Below, one piece after another: positions 6,548-13,792 of a stretch of 33,639 bases of DNA. A program made the translations under genes and the position numbers. Source of the stretch: Lentisphaerota bacterium (lineage in GTDB: Bacteria; Verrucomicrobiota; Kiritimatiellia; CAIQIC01; Lenti-01); the NCBI GenBank assembly GCA_012511885.1, contig JAAZFE010000048.1:1-33639 (forward strand). The letters run 5' to 3'. The number at the start of each line of letters is the position of its first letter. Position 1 is the first letter of the stretch. The notes under the pieces were generated by a model. The model did not search any database. It was not told where the DNA came from and worked only from the letters and a program-made list of their open reading frames with translations.

Positions 6548-7504
6548 ATGACGACTCGTTTTGCATCCAGAAAAGTGGCGATTGTCGGTGCCGGCGCGGT
6601 TGGCTCGAGCTTTGCTTTTGCGCTAGCTCAAGCGGGACTGGCCGAGGAAATTGTTTTGACGGACGTTAACGTCAATTTGGCGAAGGGTCAGGCGCTGGAT
6701 TTGGCGCACGGGATTCCGTTTTATCCCACGGTGCATATTCGCGCGGATGAGTCGTCGGTGGCCTATCGGGATGCCACGGTGGTTGTGGTGACTGCGGGCA
6801 AGCCGCAGGCGGGGCCGGGTCAGAGTCGTCTTGAGCTGCTGCAAATTAACGCCAAGATTGTGACATCGATTGTGGAGGATATTTTGACGGTGAATTCTGA
6901 GGCGATTATTCTGATCGCGACGAATCCGGTGGATGTGCTTACGCATGTGGCCTGGCGGCATTCGGGGCAGCCGCGCGGACGCATTTTGGGGTCGGGCACG
7001 GTGCTGGATACGGCCCGTTTCCGCTGGCTGTTGTCCGAGAATTGCGGGGTGTCGGCCCAGAACATTCACGCGCCGATTCTGGGGGAGCATGGCGACAGCG
7101 AGTTTGCGCCGTGGTCGCTGGTGCATATTGCCGGCGTTCCGGTGGATGAATACTGCCCGATTTGCCGCAAGTGCAACTTTGTGAAACGCCGCCCGGAAAT
7201 TTTGGAGGAGGTGCGCCGCTCAGCCTATCATATTATTGATTATAAGGGTTCGACCAGTTTTGGCGTGGCGATGGCCATGACCCAGATTGTCCGCGCGATT
7301 CTGCGCAATGAGGAAGGTGTGCTGACGGTTTCCGCTCCGCTGGAAGGCGAATACGGTCTGCGGGATGTCACGCTGGGCATTCCCTGCCTGATCAATGCCA
7401 AGGGGATTGTGAGCGTGATTGAAGCGCCCCTAACCGAGGAGGAACGGAGCTTGCTGGCACACTCCGCCGGTATTCTCAAGGAGAGCCTGGCCAGCCTGGC
7501 TTGA
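6548..7504 (+). CDS. ldh: L-lactate dehydrogenase
   Basis: The enzyme interconverts pyruvate and lactate with NAD(H) in the cytoplasm. The ATG at 6548 follows AAGGAG at the right distance and gives 318 residues. Visible are the dinucleotide motif GAGAVG (14-19) with Asp39, Arg94 in the mobile loop, the ATNPVDV segment (Asn126), DTARFR (Asp154, Arg157) and the catalytic His181 in GEHGDSEF. Gln85 at the specificity loop supports lactate rather than malate dehydrogenase, although the loop AGKPQAGPGQSR is one residue longer than usual. A Cys cluster at 203, 206 and 209 (EYCPICRKCN) is notable. The gene stands alone and converges on popT, the stops being 5 bases apart. Confidence 0.93.
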   Translation: MTTRFASRKVAIVGAGAVGSSFAFALAQAGLAEEIVLTDVNVNLAKGQALDLAHGIPFYPTVHIRADESSVAYRDATVVVVTAGKPQAGPGQSRLELLQINAKIVTSIVEDILTVNSEAIILIATNPVDVLTHVAWRHSGQPRGRILGSGTVLDTARFRWLLSENCGVSAQNIHAPILGEHGDSEFAPWSLVHIAGVPVDEYCPICRKCNFVKRRPEILEEVRRSAYHIIDYKGSTSFGVAMAMTQIVRAILRNEEGVLTVSAPLEGEYGLRDVTLGIPCLINAKGIVSVIEAPLTEEERSLLAHSAGILKESLASLA

Positions 7505-7509
7505 GTGAT

Positions 7510-8442
7510 TCATCGGCCGGTTTCATCCGGCTGCCTTGGGGGTGGGACGAACTTGGCGCGTGCAGCATCCAAGCCGGGTGGCTTGACCTGGTTTTCAGGA
7601 AGGAGTGGGGTGGAAGGGGGCGGTTCGCTTTCGAGCGGGGGCGCGGCCACCCAGCGGTTGAGCAGGGTGGAGAGGCCGAAGCCGCCCGTCAGGAGCGCCA
7701 GACAAAGGATTTTGGCGCGTCCTTCGGGCCATCCGGGAAAGACCAGCCAGAGGGAGCCGGTGATCAGTCCCAAAATGCCCCGCACGGTGGGGACTTCGGC
7801 GCGCAGGAAGAGCCAGTTGGCCAGTCTCGCGAAGAGCAGGATGGTGGTCACGGCACCGAAAGCCACGGGCAGCAGGATGGCCAGATCGAGATGGGCTACG
7901 CCATGCAGCAGGGGGGAGTAGACGCCCAGATAGATGATGAGAAAGGAAACGCTCAGGCCCGGCAGGATACTGCCGAGGCCGATGCCCGCGCCGATGACCG
8001 TCCACAACGGCCAGCCGGGCGTCAGGGCGGCATCGGGCGGCGCCAAGTGGCGGCGATACCATGCCAGGGCCGCGCACAGGCCGAGAGTGACAACGAAAGG
8101 CAGCCAGGCGGCCCGGGAGCGGGTCGAGCCCCCGGCCTGGCGGATCAGATTGGGCAGCAGTCCCAGCATGAGCCCCATGAACAGGAAAGTGGTGGGCACC
8201 GCGTGGCGGGTGAAGACGACAGCCAGCAGGCGGCTGGCCAGCAGCAGGCCGATCGCCGCCGCCAGAAAGAAGGGGCCGAACCGGCGCAGGTTGCCGGCCG
8301 GGTTCACGGTGGGCTGGGCGAGGGCGGTCGTAAGTGGGCGATAGACGCCGAAGAGCACGAGGAACGCGCTGCCGGATACGCCGGGCATGAGGCCCGCCAC
8401 GCCCACCCACAAGCCGAGGAGCAATTGAAGCGGCAGGGACAT
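7510..8442 (-). CDS. popT: DUF368 family polyprenyl-phosphate transporter (PopT-like)
   Basis: This is an inner-membrane protein of 310 residues with about eight hydrophobic segments. It carries the duplicated signature of the DUF368 family: GLMPGVSGSAFLVLFGVY near the N-terminus and ILPGLSVSFLIIYLGVYSPLL in the second half. Members of this family have been shown to recycle undecaprenyl phosphate across the membrane for peptidoglycan and O-antigen synthesis; assignment here is by family. The C-terminal 50 residues are proline-rich and probably cytoplasmic. It starts 12 bases after the nadB stop, so the two are probably co-transcribed. A related DedA-type function cannot be excluded, but the motif pair favours DUF368. 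Confidence 0.85.
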   Translation of the reverse strand: MSLPLQLLLGLWVGVAGLMPGVSGSAFLVLFGVYRPLTTALAQPTVNPAGNLRRFGPFFLAAAIGLLLASRLLAVVFTRHAVPTTFLFMGLMLGLLPNLIRQAGGSTRSRAAWLPFVVTLGLCAALAWYRRHLAPPDAALTPGWPLWTVIGAGIGLGSILPGLSVSFLIIYLGVYSPLLHGVAHLDLAILLPVAFGAVTTILLFARLANWLFLRAEVPTVRGILGLITGSLWLVFPGWPEGRAKILCLALLTGGFGLSTLLNRWVAAPPLESEPPPSTPLLPENQVKPPGLDAARAKFVPPPRQPDETGR

Positions 8443-8454
8443 GCCGGTGAAAGG

Positions 8455-10077
8455 TTAGATGGAGCCGCCGCCGGGCAGGTCGTGGATGACGGTGTCGCGG
8501 CACATGCTGGGGACGGGTTCGGGATAGTCCAGCGTGTAGTGCAGGCCGCGGCTTTCGCGGCGTAGCATGGCGGAGCGGATCACCAGCTCGGCCACGGCGG
8601 CAATGTTGCGCAGTTCGAGGAGATCGGAGGTGACGAGATAGTCGCGGTAATAGGTGCGGATTTCCTGGCGCAGGTTGTGGATGCGGCGCAGGGCACGGGT
8701 GAGGCGGCGGTTGGTGCGGACAATGCCGACATAGTCCCACATGACGGTGCGGACTTCGTTCCAGTTGTGGGCCACGACAACGGCTTCGTCGGAGGGCACC
8801 GCGTGGCCGATTTTCCAGGCGGGGATGCGGATGCGTCGTTTCTTGGGGCGGGGCTGTTCGAGGATGTGGCGGGCGGCCTGGTGGCCGCAGACGAGGGCTT
8901 CGAGGAGCGAATTGCTGGCGAGACGGTTGGCACCGTGCAGGCCGGTGCAGGTGACCTCGCCGACGGCGTAGAGGCCTTCCATTTCGGTGCGACCATGGAT
9001 GTCGGCGCTGACCCCGCCGCAGAAGTAGTGCTCGGCCGGCACCACCGGGATGGGCTGGCGGGCCATGTCGAAGCCAAAACGTTGGCAGGTGGCATAGATG
9101 TTGGGGAAACGCTGGCGCAGGAACTCTTCGCCCCGGTGGGTGATGTCGAGATAGACACACGGGATGCCGTGGGTTTTCATCTCGTGGTCAATGGCGCGGG
9201 CCACGATGTCGCGGGGGGCGAGTTCGGCGCGGGGATCATAACGCTTCATGAAGAGTTTGCCGGCATGGTCGAGCAGGCGGGCGCCTTCGCCCCGGACGGC
9301 CTCGCTGATGAGGAACGACTTGGCCTCGGGATGATAGAGGCAGGTGGGGTGGAACTGAACAAATTCCATGTTGCGGATTTCCAGTCCAGCCCGCCAGGCC
9401 ATGGCCATGCCATCGCCGGTGGCGATATCGGGGTTGCTGGTATAGAGATAAACCTTGCCCGCGCCGCCGGTGGCCAGAATGGTGCGGGGTGCGCGTACGG
9501 CGAGGATTTCGCCGCTGATTTGTTCGAGAAAATACGCGCCGGCGCAGGAGTTTTCGCCGGGAATTTTGAGCCATCCGGTGGTGATTAAATCGATGGCCAT
9601 GTGATTTTCGAGAATCTGGATATTGGGCTGGGCGCGGACGCGTCGGGCCATGACGCGAATGATGGCCGCTCCGGTGAAGTCGCCGCTATGCAGGATGCGG
9701 CGGGCGGAGTGGCCGCCCTCGCGGCCGAGATCATAGGGGCTGTGGTCGCTGCGCGACTTGGCGGGTTTGCGCTCGAAGCGCACGCCCCAGCTTTCGAGGG
9801 TGGCGATGCGCGCGGCGCCGGCGGCGATGATTTCACGGGCAACATCGGCATGGGTTAGGCCGGCGCCAGCCTCGATGGTGTCGCGCAGGTGGGCTTCGAT
9901 GGTGTCGTTGCGGGCCATGGGCACGGCGATGCCGCCCTGGGCGTGGGAGGAATTGCTTTCGCCCAGGTCGCGTTTGGTGCACAGGATGACCTGTCCGTGG
10001 GGAGCCAGCTCCATCGCCGCGGAAAGCCCGGCCAATCCCGCGCCAATGACCAAATAGTCGCAATCGAGGATTCGCAT
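8455..10077 (-). CDS. nadB: L-aspartate oxidase
   Basis: This FAD enzyme oxidises L-aspartate to iminoaspartate, the first step of de novo NAD synthesis. The 540 residues match the family. Seen are the N-terminal GAGLAGLSAA (12-21), SSHAQGGIAV (His and Gly near FAD), REGGHSARRILHSGD, the substrate-loop region EFVQFHPTCLY, the DIHGRTEMEGLYAVGE block and GANRLASNSLLEALVCG. These distinguish it from succinate dehydrogenase flavoprotein, as do the absence of frd/sdh partners and the C-terminal three-helix domain. nadA and nadC are not in the window. The gene precedes popT. Confidence 0.95.
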   Translation of the reverse strand: MRILDCDYLVIGAGLAGLSAAMELAPHGQVILCTKRDLGESNSSHAQGGIAVPMARNDTIEAHLRDTIEAGAGLTHADVAREIIAAGAARIATLESWGVRFERKPAKSRSDHSPYDLGREGGHSARRILHSGDFTGAAIIRVMARRVRAQPNIQILENHMAIDLITTGWLKIPGENSCAGAYFLEQISGEILAVRAPRTILATGGAGKVYLYTSNPDIATGDGMAMAWRAGLEIRNMEFVQFHPTCLYHPEAKSFLISEAVRGEGARLLDHAGKLFMKRYDPRAELAPRDIVARAIDHEMKTHGIPCVYLDITHRGEEFLRQRFPNIYATCQRFGFDMARQPIPVVPAEHYFCGGVSADIHGRTEMEGLYAVGEVTCTGLHGANRLASNSLLEALVCGHQAARHILEQPRPKKRRIRIPAWKIGHAVPSDEAVVVAHNWNEVRTVMWDYVGIVRTNRRLTRALRRIHNLRQEIRTYYRDYLVTSDLLELRNIAAVAELVIRSAMLRRESRGLHYTLDYPEPVPSMCRDTVIHDLPGGGSI

Positions 10078-10117
10078 GCCCCTAAACTATCATTGGCGGT
10101 CGTGGGGGGCAAGGGCG

Positions 10118-10130
10118 CGGGCGACTGCCG
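10118..10130 (-). repeat. 3' element CGGCAGTCGCCCG, copy 3
   Basis: The same 13-mer as at 325 and 5392 lies 8 bases after the stop of the minus-strand gene ending at 10139. The flanks differ (GGCC before, CGCCC after), so only the core is conserved here. Confidence 0.55.
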
Positions 10131-10138
10131 GCCGGGGC

Positions 10139-10750
10139 TCAGGCTTGGCGCGTGGCGGGTTCGGGTCGGGTCGGCTCGGGCGTGTCGGTCAGCAGGAACT
10201 CGACTTGGATTTTGCGGGAGATGGGGAGGATCCAGTCACGATAGATTTCTCGGACGCGTTCGGCGGTGGCGGCGTTGGCCGTTTTTTTGGTCGCGCGGTT
10301 GACGGCGCGTTTGAGGACGTTGGCTTCGACTTCGGGGAGGGTGATGGCTTTTTCCACGCGCTGGGGATCGCCGGCCTCGAGGGCGGTCTGGAGGCGTCTG
10401 GATAACGACGCGCGTTTTTGGTCGGCAACCTGGATGGAGAGGAGCAGGCGCTGGTTGAGGGCGTCGAGGCAGGCCAGATCGGCGGCGGGGGTGGCGTTGG
10501 CCTGGGGCGCATCGCCGCAAAGGATGGGCAGTCCGTAAAGGATGCAGGCCGGATGCAGGATATTGATCCGGGCGGTCAGGGAGCCGGCCTGGACATAGCT
10601 TTGGGCAATGGTTTCGGCGTCGGGGAGGGTATGTCCGTTGTGGCGGTAGTGGCCGGGGTCATAGCCCAAGGCCGCCCGGGCGCAGAGGGTGTCCACAAGG
10701 ATGATGTCGCAGGCGGCGATTTGCTGGCGGAGTTCGTGAAGGGTGGCCAT
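10139..10750 (-). CDS. Chorismate mutase-like protein (AroQ type, divergent)
   Basis: The 203 residues begin with LHELRQQIAACDIILVDTLCARAAL, like helix 1 of AroQ chorismate mutases (LRxxID...LLxxR). The C-terminal helix YRDWILPISRKIQVEF resembles the last AroQ helix. A central segment LDALNQRLLLSIQVADQKRA also looks like an AroQ helix 1. The protein is about twice the length of a single AroQ domain (about 90 residues), so it may be a two-copy or expanded mutase. It is the third gene of the aroF-pheA operon, one base after the pheA stop and without its own ribosome site. That context supports conversion of chorismate to prephenate, supplying PheA. The activity is not certain from sequence. Confidence 0.6.
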   Translation of the reverse strand: MATLHELRQQIAACDIILVDTLCARAALGYDPGHYRHNGHTLPDAETIAQSYVQAGSLTARINILHPACILYGLPILCGDAPQANATPAADLACLDALNQRLLLSIQVADQKRASLSRRLQTALEAGDPQRVEKAITLPEVEANVLKRAVNRATKKTANAATAERVREIYRDWILPISRKIQVEFLLTDTPEPTRPEPATRQA

Positions 10751-10751
10751 G

Positions 10752-11588
10752 TCAGGTGATGGGATAAGTGCCGAGGATACGGCCTGACTCGGCCAGAGCG
10801 CAAATCATTTTCCACGCGGCTTTGGCGGGTTCGCTTTGCCAATCGGTGACGGCCTCGATGAAAAAGCCGTATTCCCAGGGTCGTCCGGCGAGCGGGCGGC
10901 TTTGGATGAAGGTGAGGTTGACCCCGGCGGCGTCGAAGGGAGAAAGCACGTGGAGGAGGGCGCCGGGGCGGTTGCCGATGACCAGATAGATCAGCGAACG
11001 CACGTCGTTCTTGGCGGTTGAGCGGGGGGGGCGGGTTCTGGCCAGAGTAAAGAAACGGGTGGTGTTTGCGTCGCCATCCTGCACATCGGGACGGAGGATT
11101 TCGAGTCCGTGCAGACGGGCGGCGGTTTCGGAGGCGATGGCGGCGGTGCCGGGCTCGCGCGCGGCCCGTTGGGCGGCGGCGGCGGTGCTGGCCTCGGGGA
11201 TGAAGTCGGCCTTGGGTAGATATTTCTTCTGGAGGTTACGGCACTGGCCCAGAGCCTGCGGGTGGCTGACGACCCGGCGGATGCTCTTCAGCGTAGCGCC
11301 GGGCAGGGCAAGCAGATGCTGGCGCACGGGCACGGAAAAGCTGTCGAGGATGGTCAGGCGCTGATGGCTGGCGAGCTGGTCGAGGGTTTGAGTGACCGGG
11401 CCCTCGATCGAGTTTTCGACCGGCACTATGGCAAGGGGGCGGTCCGTGGCGCGGGTGGCGAGCAGGCGCGCAAAGATGTCGTAATGCGACAGGCAGGGGG
11501 TCAGGCGCGCCTTGTCGCCGAAGCGGCGCTGAGCCGCTTCGTGCGAGTGGGTGCCTTCGGGGCCAAGATAGAAGATGGGGCGAGGCAT
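10752..11588 (-). CDS. pheA: Prephenate dehydratase
   Basis: The enzyme converts prephenate to phenylpyruvate, the phenylalanine-specific step. The 278 residues have the dehydratase domain starting LGPEGTHSHEAA, VPVENSIEGPVTQTLD, and the catalytic NTTRFF motif (175-180). A C-terminal ACT regulatory domain (about 194-275) contains GNRPGALLHVLSPF and IQSRPLAG, the equivalent of the ESRP motif that binds phenylalanine. There is no fused mutase domain; the separate mutase-like gene follows immediately. AAGGA precedes the ATG at 11588. The aroF stop is 15 bases upstream, so this is an operon. Confidence 0.95.
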   Translation of the reverse strand: MPRPIFYLGPEGTHSHEAAQRRFGDKARLTPCLSHYDIFARLLATRATDRPLAIVPVENSIEGPVTQTLDQLASHQRLTILDSFSVPVRQHLLALPGATLKSIRRVVSHPQALGQCRNLQKKYLPKADFIPEASTAAAAQRAAREPGTAAIASETAARLHGLEILRPDVQDGDANTTRFFTLARTRPPRSTAKNDVRSLIYLVIGNRPGALLHVLSPFDAAGVNLTFIQSRPLAGRPWEYGFFIEAVTDWQSEPAKAAWKMICALAESGRILGTYPIT

Positions 11589-11603
11589 GGCGTTCCTTTC
11601 GGG

Positions 11604-12644
11604 TCAGGAGGTGGTCGGTTGGGGCCGTTGGCGTTCGCGCATGGCCAGTTCGATCCAGGGGGCGAGTTCATCGAGAAATTCGTTGAAGCGTCCGCTTTCG
11701 AGCTGCTGGGCGGCGTCGCTGAAGGCCTTGAGGGGGTCGGGATGGGCTTCGACGATCAGGCCATCGGCGCCGACGGCGAGGGCGGCGCGGGCCAGCGGGG
11801 GAACCAGCCGGCGGGTGCCGGCGGCGTGGGAGGGGTCCACGATGACCGGCAGGTGGGTGAGCTGTTTGGCCACGGCCACCGCGCCGAGATCGAGCAGGTT
11901 GCGCGTGCTGGGGTCGAAGGAGCGCAGGCCGCGCTCGCAGAGGACCACCTGCGGGCAGTTGTTGACAATCAGATATTCGGCGGCGGTGAGCCATTCCTCG
12001 ACGGTGCTGGCGAGGCCGCGTTTGAGCAGCACGGGTTTGCCGGCTTTGGCGATCTGTTCGAGCAGGTCATAGTTCTGGGCATTGCGCGTGCCGATTTGGA
12101 ACATGTCGGCCAAATCCATCAGTGGCTCGATTTTATCGGGGCCGGGCACTTCCGAGACCATGGCCACATCGAATTCCTCGCGGATGCGGCGCATGATGTC
12201 GAGGCCGTCGCTCTTGAGGCCCTGGAAGTCATAGGGTGAGGTGCGGGGTTTGAAAGGCATGGCGCGGATGATGCGGACGCCGCTTTCGGTGAGGTCGCGG
12301 ACAGCGGCATGGAACTGCTCATAGGTTTCGATGGCGCAGGGGCCGGCCATGATGGTGATGTTGCCGTTGCCGATTTTGACGTCGCGCACCTGCACGACGG
12401 AGTCGGTCGAGTGATACTCGCGCGAGACGAGCTTGAATTTCTTTTGAACGGGCAGGACGGCCTCGACGGCGGGCAGGTTCTCGAGGATCGAGAGGGACTG
12501 CAGGTTGAGCTCGTCGCCGATACAGGCCACGACGGTCTGTTCGGTGCCGCGGATGACGCGCGGCTGATAGCGCAGGGTGGTGACCATTTCGCTGACGGAG
12601 GCCACATCGGCGTCGCTGCTATTGCGTTTCAGAACGATAATCAT
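11604..12644 (-). CDS. aroF: 3-deoxy-7-phosphoheptulonate (DAHP) synthase, type I-beta
   Basis: The enzyme condenses phosphoenolpyruvate and erythrose 4-phosphate in the first shikimate-pathway step. The 346 residues comprise a ferredoxin-like regulatory N-terminal domain (about 1-70, starting MIIVLKRNSSDADV) and a TIM barrel with AGPCAIE (metal Cys103), MPFKPRTSPYDFQG, LLKRG, VVLCERG, VDPSHAAGTR and GLIVEAHPDP. This is the arrangement of the Thermotoga-type enzyme, where the N-terminal domain gives feedback inhibition by Tyr or Phe. GGAG stands upstream of the ATG at 12644. It is the first gene of the operon, preceded by an attenuator-like leader. Confidence 0.96.
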   Translation of the reverse strand: MIIVLKRNSSDADVASVSEMVTTLRYQPRVIRGTEQTVVACIGDELNLQSLSILENLPAVEAVLPVQKKFKLVSREYHSTDSVVQVRDVKIGNGNITIMAGPCAIETYEQFHAAVRDLTESGVRIIRAMPFKPRTSPYDFQGLKSDGLDIMRRIREEFDVAMVSEVPGPDKIEPLMDLADMFQIGTRNAQNYDLLEQIAKAGKPVLLKRGLASTVEEWLTAAEYLIVNNCPQVVLCERGLRSFDPSTRNLLDLGAVAVAKQLTHLPVIVDPSHAAGTRRLVPPLARAALAVGADGLIVEAHPDPLKAFSDAAQQLESGRFNEFLDELAPWIELAMRERQRPQPTTS

Positions 12645-12697
12645 GATTTTTCTCCAATTTCAGGGGGTTAGGGGGTTCAAGGGAAAATGGCGGGCAC

Positions 12698-12732
12698 AAA
12701 AAATCCGCGCATCCATTTCGCCGGACACGCGG
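12698..12732 (-). terminator. Intrinsic terminator within the aroF leader (attenuator)
   Basis: On the minus strand CCGCGTGTCC pairs with GGATGCGCGG across an 8-base loop: ten pairs, two of them G-U. ATTTTTT follows directly. It lies 54 bases upstream of the aroF start and points toward aroF, so it would stop transcription before the operon. Confidence 0.8.
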
Positions 12733-12829
12733 TTTCGGAAGGACTACCGGCAATAGCTCACCGGGTCGCTCCGGACCGTGCGTCCGGCGACCTAAAGGTG
12801 AAGCTAAAATAGACCTTCCAGTGGTTCAC
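12718..12829 (-). promoter_or_regulatory. Structured leader of the aroF-pheA operon (antiterminator and enclosing helices)
   Basis: The minus-strand leader can fold in mutually exclusive ways. Segment 12790-12776 pairs at 14 of 15 positions (one G-U) with 12732-12718, the 5' arm of the terminator, forming an antiterminator. The same segment also pairs locally (12792-12782 with 12776-12764, 11 pairs and a 2-base bulge). Outer helices are 12805-12797 with 12762-12755, and 12819-12810 with 12746-12737 (9 of 10). This competition is the layout of an attenuator. Which state a stalled ribosome favours is not settled by inspection. Confidence 0.65.
12758..12829 (-). CDS. Putative leader peptide of the aroF operon
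   Basis: A 23-codon frame starts with GTG at 12829 and ends with TGA at 12760-12758. It reads MNHWKVYFSFTFRSPDARSG and then ATR. Five of the nine residues 4-12 are aromatic (Trp, Tyr and three Phe), the end products controlled by the downstream genes. The frame overlaps the 5' arm of the antiterminator. Compare the Phe-rich pheL leader of enteric bacteria. Weak points are the GTG start and the lack of a good ribosome site (only a G run about 17 bases upstream). An in-frame TGA lies just upstream, so GTG is the only start. Confidence 0.55.
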   Translation of the reverse strand: MNHWKVYFSFTFRSPDARSGATR

Positions 12830-12866
12830 GGTCGAAAATCAACCACACCCCCTTGGGGTTGTCAAA

Positions 12867-13661
12867 TTATTTTGAGGACGGCTCGTTGGTCAGCTCGGGC
12901 AGGCGGGACTGTTCGTTTTGCTCCCAGGCGGTCAGGGTGGCGCGGACGGCGCCAAAGCGGGTTTCAACATCGGCAAAGAGGATGACGGGCAGGCGGGCGG
13001 CGACCCATACGGCGCGGGGGCGGTTGCGCGAGAAAAGAACCGGGGATTTCGAGATGGCTTTGACCCGGATGGCTTCGAGACGGCCATAGGGAGTGCGGAT
13101 GACCCGGGGGGCATCGGTTTGGATTTCGAGCGCGTGGAGGTCGTCATCCATGACGAGTTGATAGTCGCCGGCCCATTGGCCGTTGGCGGCGGCGTCGCGC
13201 AGATCGAAGAAGAACGACACAAAGTCTCGGGCGTCCGGGGGAACCGTAAATTCGTGGGCGGTTTGCCCGACGGCATCCTCCCAGCGTGCGCGTCCGGCTT
13301 CGGGCCAGAGGATGAGGGTGTCGTTTTGGACAAAATTCTTTTCGCCCATGATTTTGGCGACGGTGTGCCGATAGCCTTGGGGGGTGGTTTCGAGGCGGCA
13401 CTCGATGGTGTTGTCCACGGGATAGATCCGGGCAATCCAGGGGCGGTTCCAGATGCGGATGCGGCGGGTGATGACGCCGGCTGAATCGGTCTGGCTCTGG
13501 ACGGTCATGGCGCCGACAGAAAGGCCAATCCAGGTGATGTCATATTCCATGAATTCATCGGGATTGGCTCGTGCCGAGCTGCCCGGGCAGGCCAAGGCCA
13601 GCGCTGCGGCCAGGCAACCGGCGAGGCGCAATCGAAGCGGAATGCCAACGAAAGAAGACAT
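12867..13661 (-). CDS. Periplasmic DUF3108-like protein
   Basis: The protein is 264 residues from the ATG at 13661, with an N-terminal signal peptide (hydrophobic segment about 12-30, likely cleaved near ARA-NPDEF). The mature part begins FMEYDITWIGLSVGAMTVQ and ends with ILFADVETRFGAVRATLTAW. This pattern resembles DUF3108 proteins, envelope proteins of unknown function with a beta-rich fold. It is divergent from the LolA-like gene (starts 132 bases apart), suggesting a joint envelope role. The gene is followed by the aroF leader with no terminator between. Function is not known. Confidence 0.7.
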   Translation of the reverse strand: MSSFVGIPLRLRLAGCLAAALALACPGSSARANPDEFMEYDITWIGLSVGAMTVQSQTDSAGVITRRIRIWNRPWIARIYPVDNTIECRLETTPQGYRHTVAKIMGEKNFVQNDTLILWPEAGRARWEDAVGQTAHEFTVPPDARDFVSFFFDLRDAAANGQWAGDYQLVMDDDLHALEIQTDAPRVIRTPYGRLEAIRVKAISKSPVLFSRNRPRAVWVAARLPVILFADVETRFGAVRATLTAWEQNEQSRLPELTNEPSSK

Positions 13662-13792
13662 GGCGCCAATCTGCCTGAATTGGCGGCGGCTGGCGATGAG
13701 AATTGCAACGGGGCGGCAAGTTGATGTCGCCGCGGCTTGCGTATCCGGGGGCGAGGTGCCAGACTGATCGCGGTCAATCAGGGAGAGCAATT

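Noticed and set aside
7515-7531. GCCGG...CCGGC hairpin at the ldh/popT junction as a bidirectional terminator
   Set aside because: Only a 5-bp stem and no T or A run on either side.
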